DNA of 64,000 bases from Candidatus Gastranaerophilales bacterium (lineage in GTDB: Bacteria; Cyanobacteriota; Vampirovibrionia; Gastranaerophilales; Gastranaerophilaceae): assembly GCA_944323335.1 (NCBI GenBank), contig CALUSB010000002.1, positions 1-64,000 of the forward strand. The letters run 5' to 3'. The notes below the pieces were generated by a model. The model was not told the DNA's origin, made no database searches, and saw nothing but the letters and a program-made list of their open reading frames with translations. Shown piece after piece: positions 25,784 through 34,092 of the stretch (the stretch's first letter is position 1; each line of letters begins with the position of its first letter). Position numbers and translations under genes: made by a program.

Positions 25784-26620
25784 ATGGGACTAGCAGCAAG
25801 CCAAGGCAGATTATTACTTCTCACAGCAAGAAAAAGTGATTTGGAATATCGTGCCCAAGAGATTTCACAAAGAAGATTAATTCTCGCTACAGAACTTGAA
25901 ACGGTTTGTTCAAAGTATGCTCGTGCAACTGCAAACAGACAAATGAAGATTACTATGCGGGTTAAAATGAGTGAAGGAAACCAAACTCAAACAAAGAACC
26001 TCACATACAAAAACCTGATTGACTTCGGTAGAAATGACGATGGCACAGGTAATTCAATTTATCGTATTAAAAACTCTCGCGGACAAGTTGTGGTATCTGA
26101 TGCAAGTGAATTGCCAAAAACTGCTTCTGCAGCCGGCTATCAAGGCGATGGTGTAAATGTCAAGGTTGAAGGCAACAGAGCGATAGTAAGCGGAACTGAC
26201 AAAAACGGTAATGATGTTCATGTTGAATATGTAGTTGACTCAAAAATTTCAGACTCTGCTGAAACTGAAAACTACTTCCAAGAAGGCTTAAGAAACGGCA
26301 AATTTATTATTGAACAATTAACAAGTCTTGACCCCTCGGGCAACCAAAATCTCGGTGAAAATGGTGAAGCAGTTGGCACTTGGAATGCTGTAGGCTGGTC
26401 AGGAATGTCAGAAATCCAAGATAACTGCTATACTGACGATGATGCTACAGCACAGGCTGAATACCAATCAGCATCGGCAAGGGTTCAAGCTCAAGATAAA
26501 AAACTTGAAACTGACCAAAAACAAATTGAAACTCAACACAAGGCTGTTGAAACAGAATTTGAATCGGTTCAAAAAGTAATCCAAAGCAATATTGAAAATT
26601 CTTTTAAAATGTTTAGCTAA
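25784..26620 (+). CDS. MGLAASQ-type protein, lineage-specific, function unknown
   Basis: A 278-residue protein beginning MGLAASQGRLLLLTARKSDL, a sequence pattern I recognise from multi-copy proteins of non-photosynthetic cyanobacteria and other gut bacteria. There is no signal peptide. An N-terminal helical segment (1-60), a beta-rich central domain (about 65-200, G/N/D-rich) and a C-terminal coiled coil (about 225-278, KKLETDQKQIETQHKAVETE) can be seen, ending NIENSFKMFS. The helix-domain-helix layout recalls rod, hook or secreted filament proteins, whose ends pair in coiled coils, but that is only an analogy. It has its own promoter region and a terminator. Function unknown. Confidence 0.7.
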   Translation: MGLAASQGRLLLLTARKSDLEYRAQEISQRRLILATELETVCSKYARATANRQMKITMRVKMSEGNQTQTKNLTYKNLIDFGRNDDGTGNSIYRIKNSRGQVVVSDASELPKTASAAGYQGDGVNVKVEGNRAIVSGTDKNGNDVHVEYVVDSKISDSAETENYFQEGLRNGKFIIEQLTSLDPSGNQNLGENGEAVGTWNAVGWSGMSEIQDNCYTDDDATAQAEYQSASARVQAQDKKLETDQKQIETQHKAVETEFESVQKVIQSNIENSFKMFS

Positions 26621-26651
26621 TTGAACTGAAGTCCCAAAAACCTTTACAAAT

Positions 26652-26682
26652 AAAAAACCGACTTTTATGTCGGTTTTTTATT
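26652..26682. terminator. Bidirectional terminator between MGLAASQ gene and hisF
   Basis: AAAAACCGAC and GTCGGTTTTT form a perfect 10-bp stem with a TTTTAT loop, with A and T runs on either side, so it works on both strands. The hisF stop codon lies in its distal arm. Confidence 0.9.
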
Positions 26683-27442
26683 GCATTTTTCTTGTTATGA
26701 TACCGAATTTTTCTAAATCAGCTTTTAATGTCTTTATTGGCAATGTGTCAAAATGAAATATTGAAGCCGCAAGGGCTGCATCTACTTCGGTTTTTTCAAA
26801 TACATCCCTAAAATGTTCGCTATTTGCACCTGCTCCGCCTGATGCTATTGTCGGTATTTTGACGGCTTTGCTTGCAAGTTTATTCATTTCTATATCAAAA
26901 CCTTTTTGTGTTCCGTCAAAATCCATTGACGTCAGAAGTATTTCACCTGCACCTCTTTTTTCAACTTCTTTTGCCCAGTCAATAAGGTCAATTCCGGTAT
27001 CTTTTTTTCCGGCGTTGATGTGTACTTTGTATTTGTCACCGATTTTTTTTGCATCTATTGCTATTACAATACATTGTGAGCCAAAATAATTAACGCATTC
27101 ATTAATAAGTTCGGGATTTTTTACGGCAGCAGAATTGATAGATACCTTATCGGCTCCTGCTTGTAAAATAGCCTTTATATCTTCAACAGAGTTAATTCCG
27201 CCGCCAACAGTAAAAGGTATAAAAACATTTTTTGCAACACGCTCGACAAGTCCGACTATGGTTTTTCTTTTTTCATTTGTCGCTGTAATGTCTAAAAAAA
27301 CAAGCTCGTCTGCCCCTTGTTGTGAGTACTTTTTTGCCAACTCAACAGGGTCGCCTGCATATCTTAGGTTTTCAAAATTTATACCTTTGACCGTTTGCCC
27401 GTTTTTTACATCAAGGCATGGGATTATTCTTTTAGCTAGCAT
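26678..27442 (-). CDS. hisF: Imidazole glycerol phosphate synthase cyclase subunit
   Basis: A 254-residue TIM barrel that, with HisH, closes the imidazole ring in histidine synthesis and releases AICAR. The catalytic aspartate D11 is in [10 protein letters not shown], the second in IDAKK; phosphate-binding loops are [12 protein letters not shown] and ASGGAG. Length is typical. No other his gene is in the window; it shares one nucleotide with the GGDEF gene upstream, an odd pairing. Confidence 0.96.
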   Translation of the reverse strand: MLAKRIIPCLDVKNGQTVKGINFENLRYAGDPVELAKKYSQQGADELVFLDITATNEKRKTIVGLVERVAKNVFIPFTVGGGINSVEDIKAILQAGADKVSINSAAVKNPELINECVNYFGSQCIVIAIDAKKIGDKYKVHINAGKKDTGIDLIDWAKEVEKRGAGEILLTSMDFDGTQKGFDIEMNKLASKAVKIPTIASGGAGANSEHFRDVFEKTEVDAALAASIFHFDTLPIKTLKADLEKFGIITRKMQ

Positions 27443-28320
27443 TAGTAGTCCAAATTCATTTTTGAAAATTCAACAATCTGGTTTTTGCCGTGCTTTTTAG
27501 CTGCATAGAGCGCATGTTCCGCGTATCTTATTATTGTATTTGAATTTTCTTCTACATTTTCTAAGAAGGGATATGACGAAATACCGCCCGAGATTGTAAT
27601 CGGGTGTCTTTCTTCTTCATTTGCGGGAATAAATTCCATTTTTTCAATATCGCGTCTAAATCTTTCCGCAAAGATAAATGCATTATCCTCTGATGTGTTA
27701 GGCAGAATTAGTATAAATTCTTCATCGCCGTAGCGAGTTAGGATATCTTCCTTTCTTATAAGAGCTTCCAGCATTTGAGCGATTTTTTTAAGTAAAACAT
27801 CGCCCCAGTCATAGCCATACATATCATTAACCGTTTTAAAGAAATCTATATCAAGAAGTAAGCAAGAAAGAGGCGTGCCGTACCTTTTTGCCCTTGAGAT
27901 TTCAGCTTCCAGCCTGTGGTGCAGATATTTTCTGTTGTACAATCCTGTAAGTTCATCTGTTACGGATTGTTTTTTAAGATTTATTCTGTATTTTGAAGTT
28001 TTAGCCAGTGCCTCAACCCTTGTGTTAAACTCTTTTTCATTTACGGGTCTTACAATAAAGTCATAAGAATCAGCCCTTACTGTTAAGTCTTGCGGTATTT
28101 CATCAACAACTATAAGCACCGATGTTTCAAATTTTGTAATTGCACATATGTCTTTTATATTGTTTAAGGGTGCATCCATAATAAGAACGCCCGGGTTAAC
28201 TTCTCTATAGTTTTTAATTTCATCAAATTTAAATTCGCGAATATTAAACTCATCATCCGCATTTACTATCATTTGTTTGTATTCGCTTGTGCCGTTTTGA
28301 CTGTAGAAAATAATGTTCAT
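27442..28320 (-). CDS. GGDEF-domain protein with degenerate receiver-like N-terminus
   Basis: A 292-residue protein. Residues 1-105 resemble a receiver domain (GVLIMDAP with D49 where a phospho-acceptor would be; RPVNEKEF in place of the usual KPxxxxEL). Residues 115-285 form a GGDEF domain: [11 protein letters not shown] (120-130), [13 protein letters not shown], and TRYGDEEF (196-202 region), so the active-site signature reads GDEEF in place of GGDEF. The inhibitory I-site RxxD is kept as RKED (189-192), exactly five residues before the signature. It may be a diguanylate cyclase with altered activity or a c-di-GMP-binding sensor. It lies 1 nt after the small exported-protein gene and overlaps hisF by 1 nt. 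Confidence 0.88.
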   Translation of the reverse strand: MNIIFYSQNGTSEYKQMIVNADDEFNIREFKFDEIKNYREVNPGVLIMDAPLNNIKDICAITKFETSVLIVVDEIPQDLTVRADSYDFIVRPVNEKEFNTRVEALAKTSKYRINLKKQSVTDELTGLYNRKYLHHRLEAEISRAKRYGTPLSCLLLDIDFFKTVNDMYGYDWGDVLLKKIAQMLEALIRKEDILTRYGDEEFILILPNTSEDNAFIFAERFRRDIEKMEFIPANEEERHPITISGGISSYPFLENVEENSNTIIRYAEHALYAAKKHGKNQIVEFSKMNLDY

Positions 28321-28321
28321 A

Positions 28322-28753
28322 TTAATATCCTTTATATGGTACTTTCATAATAATGTCTTTGATTTTATATCTTTGAATTTCAATTTTTCCCGCAGGTGTA
28401 TAAATTATTGCATTTAATCTATCTAAACTTTCTACCCTGCCCGATAATTCCATGATTTTTTTTGAGAAAAAATTTTTCTTATACATAACCGCATCGCCAA
28501 AGTACTCGTTATTAACTTCGCGTCTGTATGTCAGGTCTGAGCCGTTATCCCTTATGGATATCAACCCTGCATTAACCGCTTTTATTCTGCCGTTTGATTC
28601 GCCATAAGGAGTTATTACCGTGTCAGCATTGCACTGCAGAGTGCAAAGTAGCGACAAAATGGTGAATGTTATAGCAATTACAGATTTTCTGGCAAAAATT
28701 ATCCTCATGGCAGATAGTATATCATATATTTTCTTCTTTAGAATTTTTTTCAT
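28322..28753 (-). CDS. Hypothetical exported protein, 143 aa
   Basis: A 143-residue protein with a long basic N-terminus followed by a hydrophobic segment (about 24-40, SVIAITFTILSLLCTLQ) and a beta-rich region (DTVITPYGESNGRIKAVNAGLISI). The hydrophobic part is a signal peptide or anchor, with cleavage possible near CNA. The ATG at 28753 is favoured over an internal ATG (28708) because a -35/-10 pair places transcription start on it. It precedes the GGDEF and hisF genes and is probably co-transcribed with them. No family recognised. Confidence 0.65.
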   Translation of the reverse strand: MKKILKKKIYDILSAMRIIFARKSVIAITFTILSLLCTLQCNADTVITPYGESNGRIKAVNAGLISIRDNGSDLTYRREVNNEYFGDAVMYKKNFFSKKIMELSGRVESLDRLNAIIYTPAGKIEIQRYKIKDIIMKVPYKGY

Positions 28754-28759
28754 ATAAAT

Positions 28760-28789
28760 ATACTATGTTTTTTTGTTGAATATTGTCTA
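28760..28789 (-). promoter_or_regulatory. Promoter of the 28.7-kb minus operon, predicted leaderless
   Basis: On the minus strand TAGACA (28789-28784), 18 nt, then TAGTAT (28765-28760) ending six nt before the ATG. There is no SD sequence. It should drive the exported-protein, GGDEF and hisF genes. Confidence 0.6.
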
Positions 28790-28821
28790 AACTGGTAATG
28801 TAGAGTTAGCGGAGTATTTCA

Positions 28822-30000
28822 TTGCCTGCACAGGTTAGAAAAGAGCAATATTATAATGCCACCTATGGAGATGTAAGAGTATATCCCCAAAGGCATAAAT
28901 TACAGCAAAAGAAAAAGAAGAAAAAAAATCCTCTTTTATCTTTTGTAAGATTTATCTTTGCATCAGTTTTTCTATCTGTTTTTGCATATGTAGTTGTGCC
29001 AAGTTTATATAGCGAGTATTTTGAACCGCTTATTCTTAACCACATCTTAAACCGTAACTTAAAGTTTGACGTGTCAGATATGGTTAACCCTCATTTGAAC
29101 TACATAAATAACGCCGAGCTGTTTGGTCAAAATTTAATTGTTGAGCCAAGCAAGGTTTCATCTGAAGTAGTATCAATTGTTGTGGGAGGACAGCTTTCTA
29201 CGACAGAAAAAATGCTTAATGATTTATTTGCAAAGTATCCAAAACTGCACCCGAGCGTATATGTTTGGGAATATTCAACTGCTAAAGAAGTAAATATTGA
29301 CGCTGACAGGCCGACAAGTGCTGCAAGTATTATCAAATTACCCATCTTATTTGAACTTTTCAGAAAAATTGACAGATCTGAGAAAGACGGCACCAACGAA
29401 ACAGTTCTTTCTAAAAAACTTTTATATAATGATATAAATAAAACATCAGGTTCCGGTAAGTTACAATATATGCCGTTAAACAGATATCTGACAGTTGATT
29501 ATCTTGCAAAAATTATGATAACTCAATCAGATAATTCTGCTACAAACATGCTTATTGAAGAAGCAGGGGGCAAAGCTGCAATTAATTCTTCAATGAGGTC
29601 ATTAGGAATGTCTGAAATTAAACTTCAAAACAGACTTCCGGATTTAGAGGGTACAAATAAAATCACGGCTAAGCAAATTGCAACGCTTTTGTACAATATT
29701 GATAACCCGAGATTTTTGAGCCAAAAATCAAAAATTACAATTAAAGAATATATGGCAAATGTTGAAAACAGAAGTCTTTTACAAGCAGGATTGCCCCCTG
29801 AGGCCATATTAATTCACAAAACAGGCGATATTGGTAAAATGCTCGGGGATGCAGGCATTGTTTATGCTCAAAACGGCAGAAAATATATCGTTGTTATCCT
29901 TGTTGAGCGCCCGCACAACGACTACAGTGCTCGTGATTTAATTCAAGAAGCCTCAAGGTTAATATATAAAAACATAAATTCAGGAGTTGATATTTATTAG
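28822..30000 (+). CDS. Membrane-anchored serine hydrolase, class A beta-lactamase fold
   Basis: A 392-residue type II membrane protein: basic cytoplasmic start with a six-lysine run (30-35), a transmembrane helix (about 41-60) and a penicillin-recognising domain with SxxK as SIIK (169-172), SDN (236-238) and KTG (333-335). The omega-loop region reads RLPDLEGTNKITA, without the ExxLN general base of true class A beta-lactamases, so a wall peptidase or carboxypeptidase role, or a non-hydrolytic one, is more likely than resistance. The start is the TTG at 28822, with CGGAG upstream at suitable distance. It is followed by a terminator. Confidence 0.85.
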   Translation: MPAQVRKEQYYNATYGDVRVYPQRHKLQQKKKKKKNPLLSFVRFIFASVFLSVFAYVVVPSLYSEYFEPLILNHILNRNLKFDVSDMVNPHLNYINNAELFGQNLIVEPSKVSSEVVSIVVGGQLSTTEKMLNDLFAKYPKLHPSVYVWEYSTAKEVNIDADRPTSAASIIKLPILFELFRKIDRSEKDGTNETVLSKKLLYNDINKTSGSGKLQYMPLNRYLTVDYLAKIMITQSDNSATNMLIEEAGGKAAINSSMRSLGMSEIKLQNRLPDLEGTNKITAKQIATLLYNIDNPRFLSQKSKITIKEYMANVENRSLLQAGLPPEAILIHKTGDIGKMLGDAGIVYAQNGRKYIVVILVERPHNDYSARDLIQEASRLIYKNINSGVDIY

Positions 30001-30006
30001 ATATTA

Positions 30007-30034
30007 AAAAAGCGGCTTTAAAAGCCGCTTTTTA
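30007..30034. terminator. Bidirectional terminator between the serine hydrolase gene and aspS
   Basis: AAAAGCGGCTTT and AAAGCCGCTTTT form a long stem with a two-base-to-four-base loop and T-runs on both strands. It serves both convergent genes. Confidence 0.9.
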
Positions 30035-31813
30035 TTAATGAATTTTCGGTAAGTTTCTGAGTTTTATATGCAACTCTCTTAACTGTTCTTCTGAAACCTC
30101 AGACGGAGCTTGCGTCATAACGCATTTTGCTTGAGCGTTTTTAGGAAATGCTATTACGTCTCTGATTGAATTTGCTCTTACAAGAAGTGCTACAAGTCTG
30201 TCTAAGCCAAGAGCAATACCGCCGTGCGGAGGCGTGCCGTATTTAAATGCATTAATCATAAACTCAAATTTGTTTTGAATTTCTTCTTCGCTTAAACCAA
30301 GCGCCTTGAATGCTTTTTTTTGAATTTCGGGGTCATGGATTCTTATTGAACCGCCGCCTAGCTCGTTGCCGTTATATACAACGTCATATGCTATTGATTT
30401 TACGTTTGCTTTGTCTGTTTCAAGCTTGTCTAAATCTTCGTAAGCAGGCATTGTAAACGGGTGGTGAACACTTACATAACGGTCTTCTTCCGCTGAGTAT
30501 TCAAATAGAGGAAAATCAACAACCCAAAGCAGGTCATGTTGAGATTTGTCAATCATACCGAGTCTTTCGCCAAAGTATAATCTAAATCTTCCAAGTACAT
30601 CAAATACTACTTTATGAGCATCGGCAACAAAGAATACAATGTCACCTTTTTGAGCATCAGCTCTTTTTTGAATTTCGTCAATTTGTTCTTGAGTTAAGAA
30701 TTTAAACACAGGAGATTTTACAGTGCCGTCCTCCATGTAGGTAATCCAAGCAAGACCTTTAGCACCGTATGAAATAGCAAGATTTCTGACATCATCCATT
30801 TCTTTTCTTGAATAGCCCGCAATTCCAGGGATTTTTATGGCTCTTACCGTGCCGCCTTTTTCAACTACGGACTTGAATGCCTCAAAAGTAGAAGCTGCCA
30901 TGATGTCTGATACATCAAAAAGCTCAAGTCCAAAACGAGTATCTGGCTTATCTGAGCCGTATTTTTCCATTGCTTCTTTCCAAGTTAATCTTTTAAATGG
31001 TGCACTGACTTCAACGCCTGCTGCTTTAAAAGCATCAACAATAAGCCCTTCAGCCATTTTTATAACGTCGTCTTGTTTTACAAAGCTCATTTCAATATCA
31101 ACCTGTGTAAATTCAGGTTGTCTGTCTGCTCTTAGGTCTTCATCCCTAAAACAGCGAGCTATTTGGTAGTATTTTTCAATACCGCCGACCATAAGAAGTT
31201 GCTTGAAAATCTGAGGTGATTGAGGAAGTGCGTAAAACTTGCCGTCATGGACTCTGCTTGGTACAAGATAGTCGCGAGCACCCTCAGGAGTTGCTTTTGT
31301 AAGGTTTGGTGTTTCAACTTCCAAGAAATCTTCTTTGTTCAAATAGTTTCTGATTGCAGCCACGATTTTGTGTCTTAATGTAAGATTTGAGAGCATTTTT
31401 TCGCGTCTGATGTCCAGATAACGATATTTTAGGCGAACTTCTTCGGATACATCTTCATCATCAAGCACAAAAGGAAGTGCGATTGATTTTGATAAAATTT
31501 CTATATTATCAGGGTACATTTCAATTGTACCTGTTTTAAGTTTTTCATTGATTGTATCATCAGGTCTTTTTGAAATTTTACCCGTAACTTGAATTACAAA
31601 TTCGCTCCTTAACTGTTGGAATTTTTCATAGACCTGCGGGTTAATTTTGGGGTCTGCTACAACTTGAAAAAGACCGCTTCTGTCGCGGACTTCAACAAAG
31701 ATAATACCGCCCAAGTCACGAACGGTTGAGACCCAGCCTGCCAGCATACAGTCTTTGCCTATGTAGTCTTCGTTTATTTGTGTGCAATTTTGTTTTTTGT
31801 AAGACAATTCCAT
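30035..31813 (-). CDS. aspS: Aspartyl-tRNA synthetase
   Basis: A 592-residue class II synthetase of the bacterial type. The N-terminal OB-fold anticodon domain (LAGWVSTVRDLGGIIFVEVRDR), the class II motif 1/2 region with FRDEDLRADRQPEFTQVD, the inserted bacterial GAD domain (about 290-410) and motif 3 GIALGLDRLVAL are all present. No GatCAB genes are nearby, so whether it is discriminating or also charges tRNA-Asn cannot be decided. It has its own promoter region facing metK. Confidence 0.97.
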   Translation of the reverse strand: MELSYKKQNCTQINEDYIGKDCMLAGWVSTVRDLGGIIFVEVRDRSGLFQVVADPKINPQVYEKFQQLRSEFVIQVTGKISKRPDDTINEKLKTGTIEMYPDNIEILSKSIALPFVLDDEDVSEEVRLKYRYLDIRREKMLSNLTLRHKIVAAIRNYLNKEDFLEVETPNLTKATPEGARDYLVPSRVHDGKFYALPQSPQIFKQLLMVGGIEKYYQIARCFRDEDLRADRQPEFTQVDIEMSFVKQDDVIKMAEGLIVDAFKAAGVEVSAPFKRLTWKEAMEKYGSDKPDTRFGLELFDVSDIMAASTFEAFKSVVEKGGTVRAIKIPGIAGYSRKEMDDVRNLAISYGAKGLAWITYMEDGTVKSPVFKFLTQEQIDEIQKRADAQKGDIVFFVADAHKVVFDVLGRFRLYFGERLGMIDKSQHDLLWVVDFPLFEYSAEEDRYVSVHHPFTMPAYEDLDKLETDKANVKSIAYDVVYNGNELGGGSIRIHDPEIQKKAFKALGLSEEEIQNKFEFMINAFKYGTPPHGGIALGLDRLVALLVRANSIRDVIAFPKNAQAKCVMTQAPSEVSEEQLRELHIKLRNLPKIH

Positions 31814-31869
31814 ACTTTTAAATCCTCTTAAATTCTCTTTATAAAGTAATTATAGAATAAAAATATTAT

Positions 31870-31897
31870 TTGACCACGATTTTTTTTAAGTTACACT
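31870..31897 (+). promoter_or_regulatory. metK promoter
   Basis: TTGACC (31870-31875), a 16-nt spacer, then TACACT (31892-31897). The leader would be about 28 nt with TTGGAGTGAG just before the ATG, too short for a SAM riboswitch. Confidence 0.6.
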
Positions 31898-31931
31898 GGT
31901 ATTGTTATTATTTTAATTGGAGTGAGTATTA

Positions 31932-33197
31932 ATGGCATTAAAGAACTTTTTATTTACATCCGAATCTGTAACGGAAGGTCACCCCGATAAAGTATGTGAC
32001 CAGATTTCTGATGCTATTTTGGATGAATTTTTAACCAAAGACCCTAAATCAAGAGTTGCTGCTGAAACTACAGTTACAACCGGTATGGCTCTTGTATGCG
32101 GTGAAATTACTTCTAACTGCTATGTTGATATCCCATCAGTCGTTAGAAACACTATTAAATCTATCGGCTATAACGGCGAAGAAGGCGGCGGTTTTGACTA
32201 TAAAACATGTGCCGTACTAACAAGTATTGATGAGCAATCAAGTGATATTGCAGGCGGTGTTAATAAGGCTCTTGAAACAAGAAGTGATAATGCTGATACT
32301 TCAAAAGACGAAACTCTTGATATCGGTGCAGGCGATCAGGGTATTATGTTTGGTTACGCTTGTGATGAGACTCCGGAGCTAATGCCACTGCCTATATCTT
32401 TGGCACACAGACTTGCTTTTCAACTTTCTAAAGTCAGAAAAGACCGTGCGGTAAGCTACTTAAGACCTGACGGTAAATCTCAAGTAACTGTAGAGTACAA
32501 AGACGGTAAACCATTTAGAATCGACACTATTGTTATTTCAACTCAACATGACCCTGAAATTAACGGTGTTAGTGATAACCAAAAAATTCAACAAATTATC
32601 CGCGAAGATATGATTAAATATGTTATTGAACCTGTTTTTGCAAACGATGCAATAAAACCTGATTCAACTACAAAATATTTAATTAACCCCTCAGGAAGAT
32701 TCGTAATAGGCGGCCCTCAGGGTGATGCCGGTCTTACAGGCAGAAAAATTATCGTTGACACATACGGCGGTTATGCTCGTCATGGCGGTGGCGCATTCTC
32801 AGGTAAAGACCCGACTAAAGTTGACCGCTCAGCAGCTTATGCTGCCCGCTGGGTTGCAAAAAATATTGTTGCAGCAGGCTTGGCACAAAAATGTGAAGTT
32901 GAACTTGCTTATGCTATTGGTGTTAGCCGTCCTGTTTCAGTCTTGGTAGATACTTTTGATACAGGTAAAATTGATGATGAATGCTTGGCAAAACTTGTTG
33001 AAAAGAACTTCGACCTCCGTCCTGCGGCAATCATCAAGGAATTCGACTTAAGAAATCTGCCTGCTAAGAACGGCGGAAAATTCTACCAAAGACTTGCCGC
33101 ATACGGTCATATCGGCAGAGTTGATTTTGAAGTACCTTGGGAAGATACTTCAATGGCTGCAAAACTTAAAGAACAAGCGCTTGCTTGTACTAAGTAG
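31932..33197 (+). CDS. metK: S-adenosylmethionine synthetase
   Basis: A 421-residue tetrameric enzyme making SAM from methionine and ATP. It has [20 protein letters not shown] with the ATP-binding histidine, [29 protein letters not shown] and the YAIG stretch near the C-terminus. Length is slightly above the usual 385-400 because of a few loop insertions. GGAG precedes the start. It is followed by a terminator. SpeE, at 8.3 kb, uses a product of this enzyme. Confidence 0.97.
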   Translation: MALKNFLFTSESVTEGHPDKVCDQISDAILDEFLTKDPKSRVAAETTVTTGMALVCGEITSNCYVDIPSVVRNTIKSIGYNGEEGGGFDYKTCAVLTSIDEQSSDIAGGVNKALETRSDNADTSKDETLDIGAGDQGIMFGYACDETPELMPLPISLAHRLAFQLSKVRKDRAVSYLRPDGKSQVTVEYKDGKPFRIDTIVISTQHDPEINGVSDNQKIQQIIREDMIKYVIEPVFANDAIKPDSTTKYLINPSGRFVIGGPQGDAGLTGRKIIVDTYGGYARHGGGAFSGKDPTKVDRSAAYAARWVAKNIVAAGLAQKCEVELAYAIGVSRPVSVLVDTFDTGKIDDECLAKLVEKNFDLRPAAIIKEFDLRNLPAKNGGKFYQRLAAYGHIGRVDFEVPWEDTSMAAKLKEQALACTK

Positions 33198-33211
33198 TTT
33201 ATAAATTTTAT

Positions 33212-33240
33212 ACGGCGGTACATTTGTGCCGCCGTTTTTT
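33212..33240 (+). terminator. Rho-independent terminator after metK
   Basis: ACGGCGG and CCGCCGT form a 7-bp GC-rich stem, extendable by weaker pairs, followed by six or more T. It lies upstream of the ATG at 33247 and argues against an upstream start for the next gene. Confidence 0.88.
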
Positions 33241-33246
33241 AGTATT

Positions 33247-33756
33247 ATGAATGAAAATATTTTCTCAATTTCCGATATTTTAAACGATGGACTTTTTGGT
33301 TCAAATAAAAGCTCTGCAATAAAATATTCGACCATTTTTTCTTTTTGGGGACAAATTGCGGGTAAGAAATTTTTAAAAACTACAAAACCCTATCAAATTA
33401 AAGGTTCTAAGATGTATGTCACCTGCGAGAATTCTTTTGTTGTGCAGGAAATGATAATGTATAAGAAAATTCTTCTTGATAAACTTAAACCTTATTGTGA
33501 GCCCCTTGGGGTGAATATTGCAGATATTGTTTTTGACTATAAAAACTGGAATAGCTTTAGCAAAGAAGATATTGTTAATGATTTTCCTAATTTTTACTCA
33601 GATGAGGAATTATCTGAAGTTGAGTATAACTGTTCAGATTTTAGCGGTGTTTTTATGAATATTGATAACAGTTCTTATCTTACGCAAGAGCAGAAAGAAA
33701 AGTTTAAAAATAAAATAATTAAACTGCAAAAGGCAAAAAACCTCAGATTTTCTTAA
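33247..33756 (+). CDS. DUF721 protein, DciA-like helicase-loader candidate
   Basis: A 169-residue protein whose first 100 residues match DUF721/DciA: FWGQIAGKKFLKTTKPYQIKGSKMYVTCENSFVVQEM. DciA helps load DnaB at replication origins in bacteria without DnaC or DnaI. The C-terminal 70 residues are acidic and less conserved. The ATG at 33247 is chosen over one at 33226, which lies inside the metK terminator. The next gene starts 66 nt downstream. Confidence 0.7.
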   Translation: MNENIFSISDILNDGLFGSNKSSAIKYSTIFSFWGQIAGKKFLKTTKPYQIKGSKMYVTCENSFVVQEMIMYKKILLDKLKPYCEPLGVNIADIVFDYKNWNSFSKEDIVNDFPNFYSDEELSEVEYNCSDFSGVFMNIDNSSYLTQEQKEKFKNKIIKLQKAKNLRFS

Positions 33757-33822
33757 TTTCCTTGTAATCTTTTTAAAAAAAATATAAAATATATTTGTGA
33801 ATTAGCTAATTTTAGGGTTTTT

Positions 33823-34092
33823 ATGAGCGATAGCGAAAAAAAAGTTGTTTCAATAGGTTCAAAAGCAAAGAAAAACGCAGAAAAAAAAGAAAATGAAGTC
33901 CAAAGAGAGCTTGAGTATTGTAGTTTTTGCGGCAGGCCAAATACCATGGTGCCAAAACTTGTTAAGGGCCCCGGGGTAAATATATGCTCCGAGTGCACTC
34001 TTATCGCTGTTCAGTACCTAATTTTGCAAGACGGTGCACTATCTGCAGAAGCGCAGAGAATTATTGATATGCTCTGGGGTACTAAAAGATGA
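33823..34092 (+). CDS. Stand-alone ClpX-type zinc-finger protein, 89 aa
   Basis: An 89-residue protein: a lysine- and glutamate-rich N-terminus, then a ClpX-type C4 zinc finger, CSFC (C33, C36) and CSEC (C55, C58), with GRPNTMVPKLVKGPGVNI between them. In ClpX this domain binds adaptors and some substrates and forms dimers; here no AAA+ domain follows. It overlaps the next gene by 4 nt (ATGA). It could be a ClpX competitor, an adaptor or an independent zinc protein. A true clpX is not in the window. Confidence 0.8.
   Translation: MSDSEKKVVSIGSKAKKNAEKKENEVQRELEYCSFCGRPNTMVPKLVKGPGVNICSECTLIAVQYLILQDGALSAEAQRIIDMLWGTKR

Noticed and set aside
28905-28930. Phase-variable A-run in the serine hydrolase gene
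   Set aside because: The longest run is eight A and encodes part of a lysine stretch. Such runs are frequent in AT-rich genes and nothing else suggests switching.
31870-31931. A SAM riboswitch before metK
   Set aside because: The predicted leader is about 28 nt, too short, and no SAM aptamer helix can be drawn.
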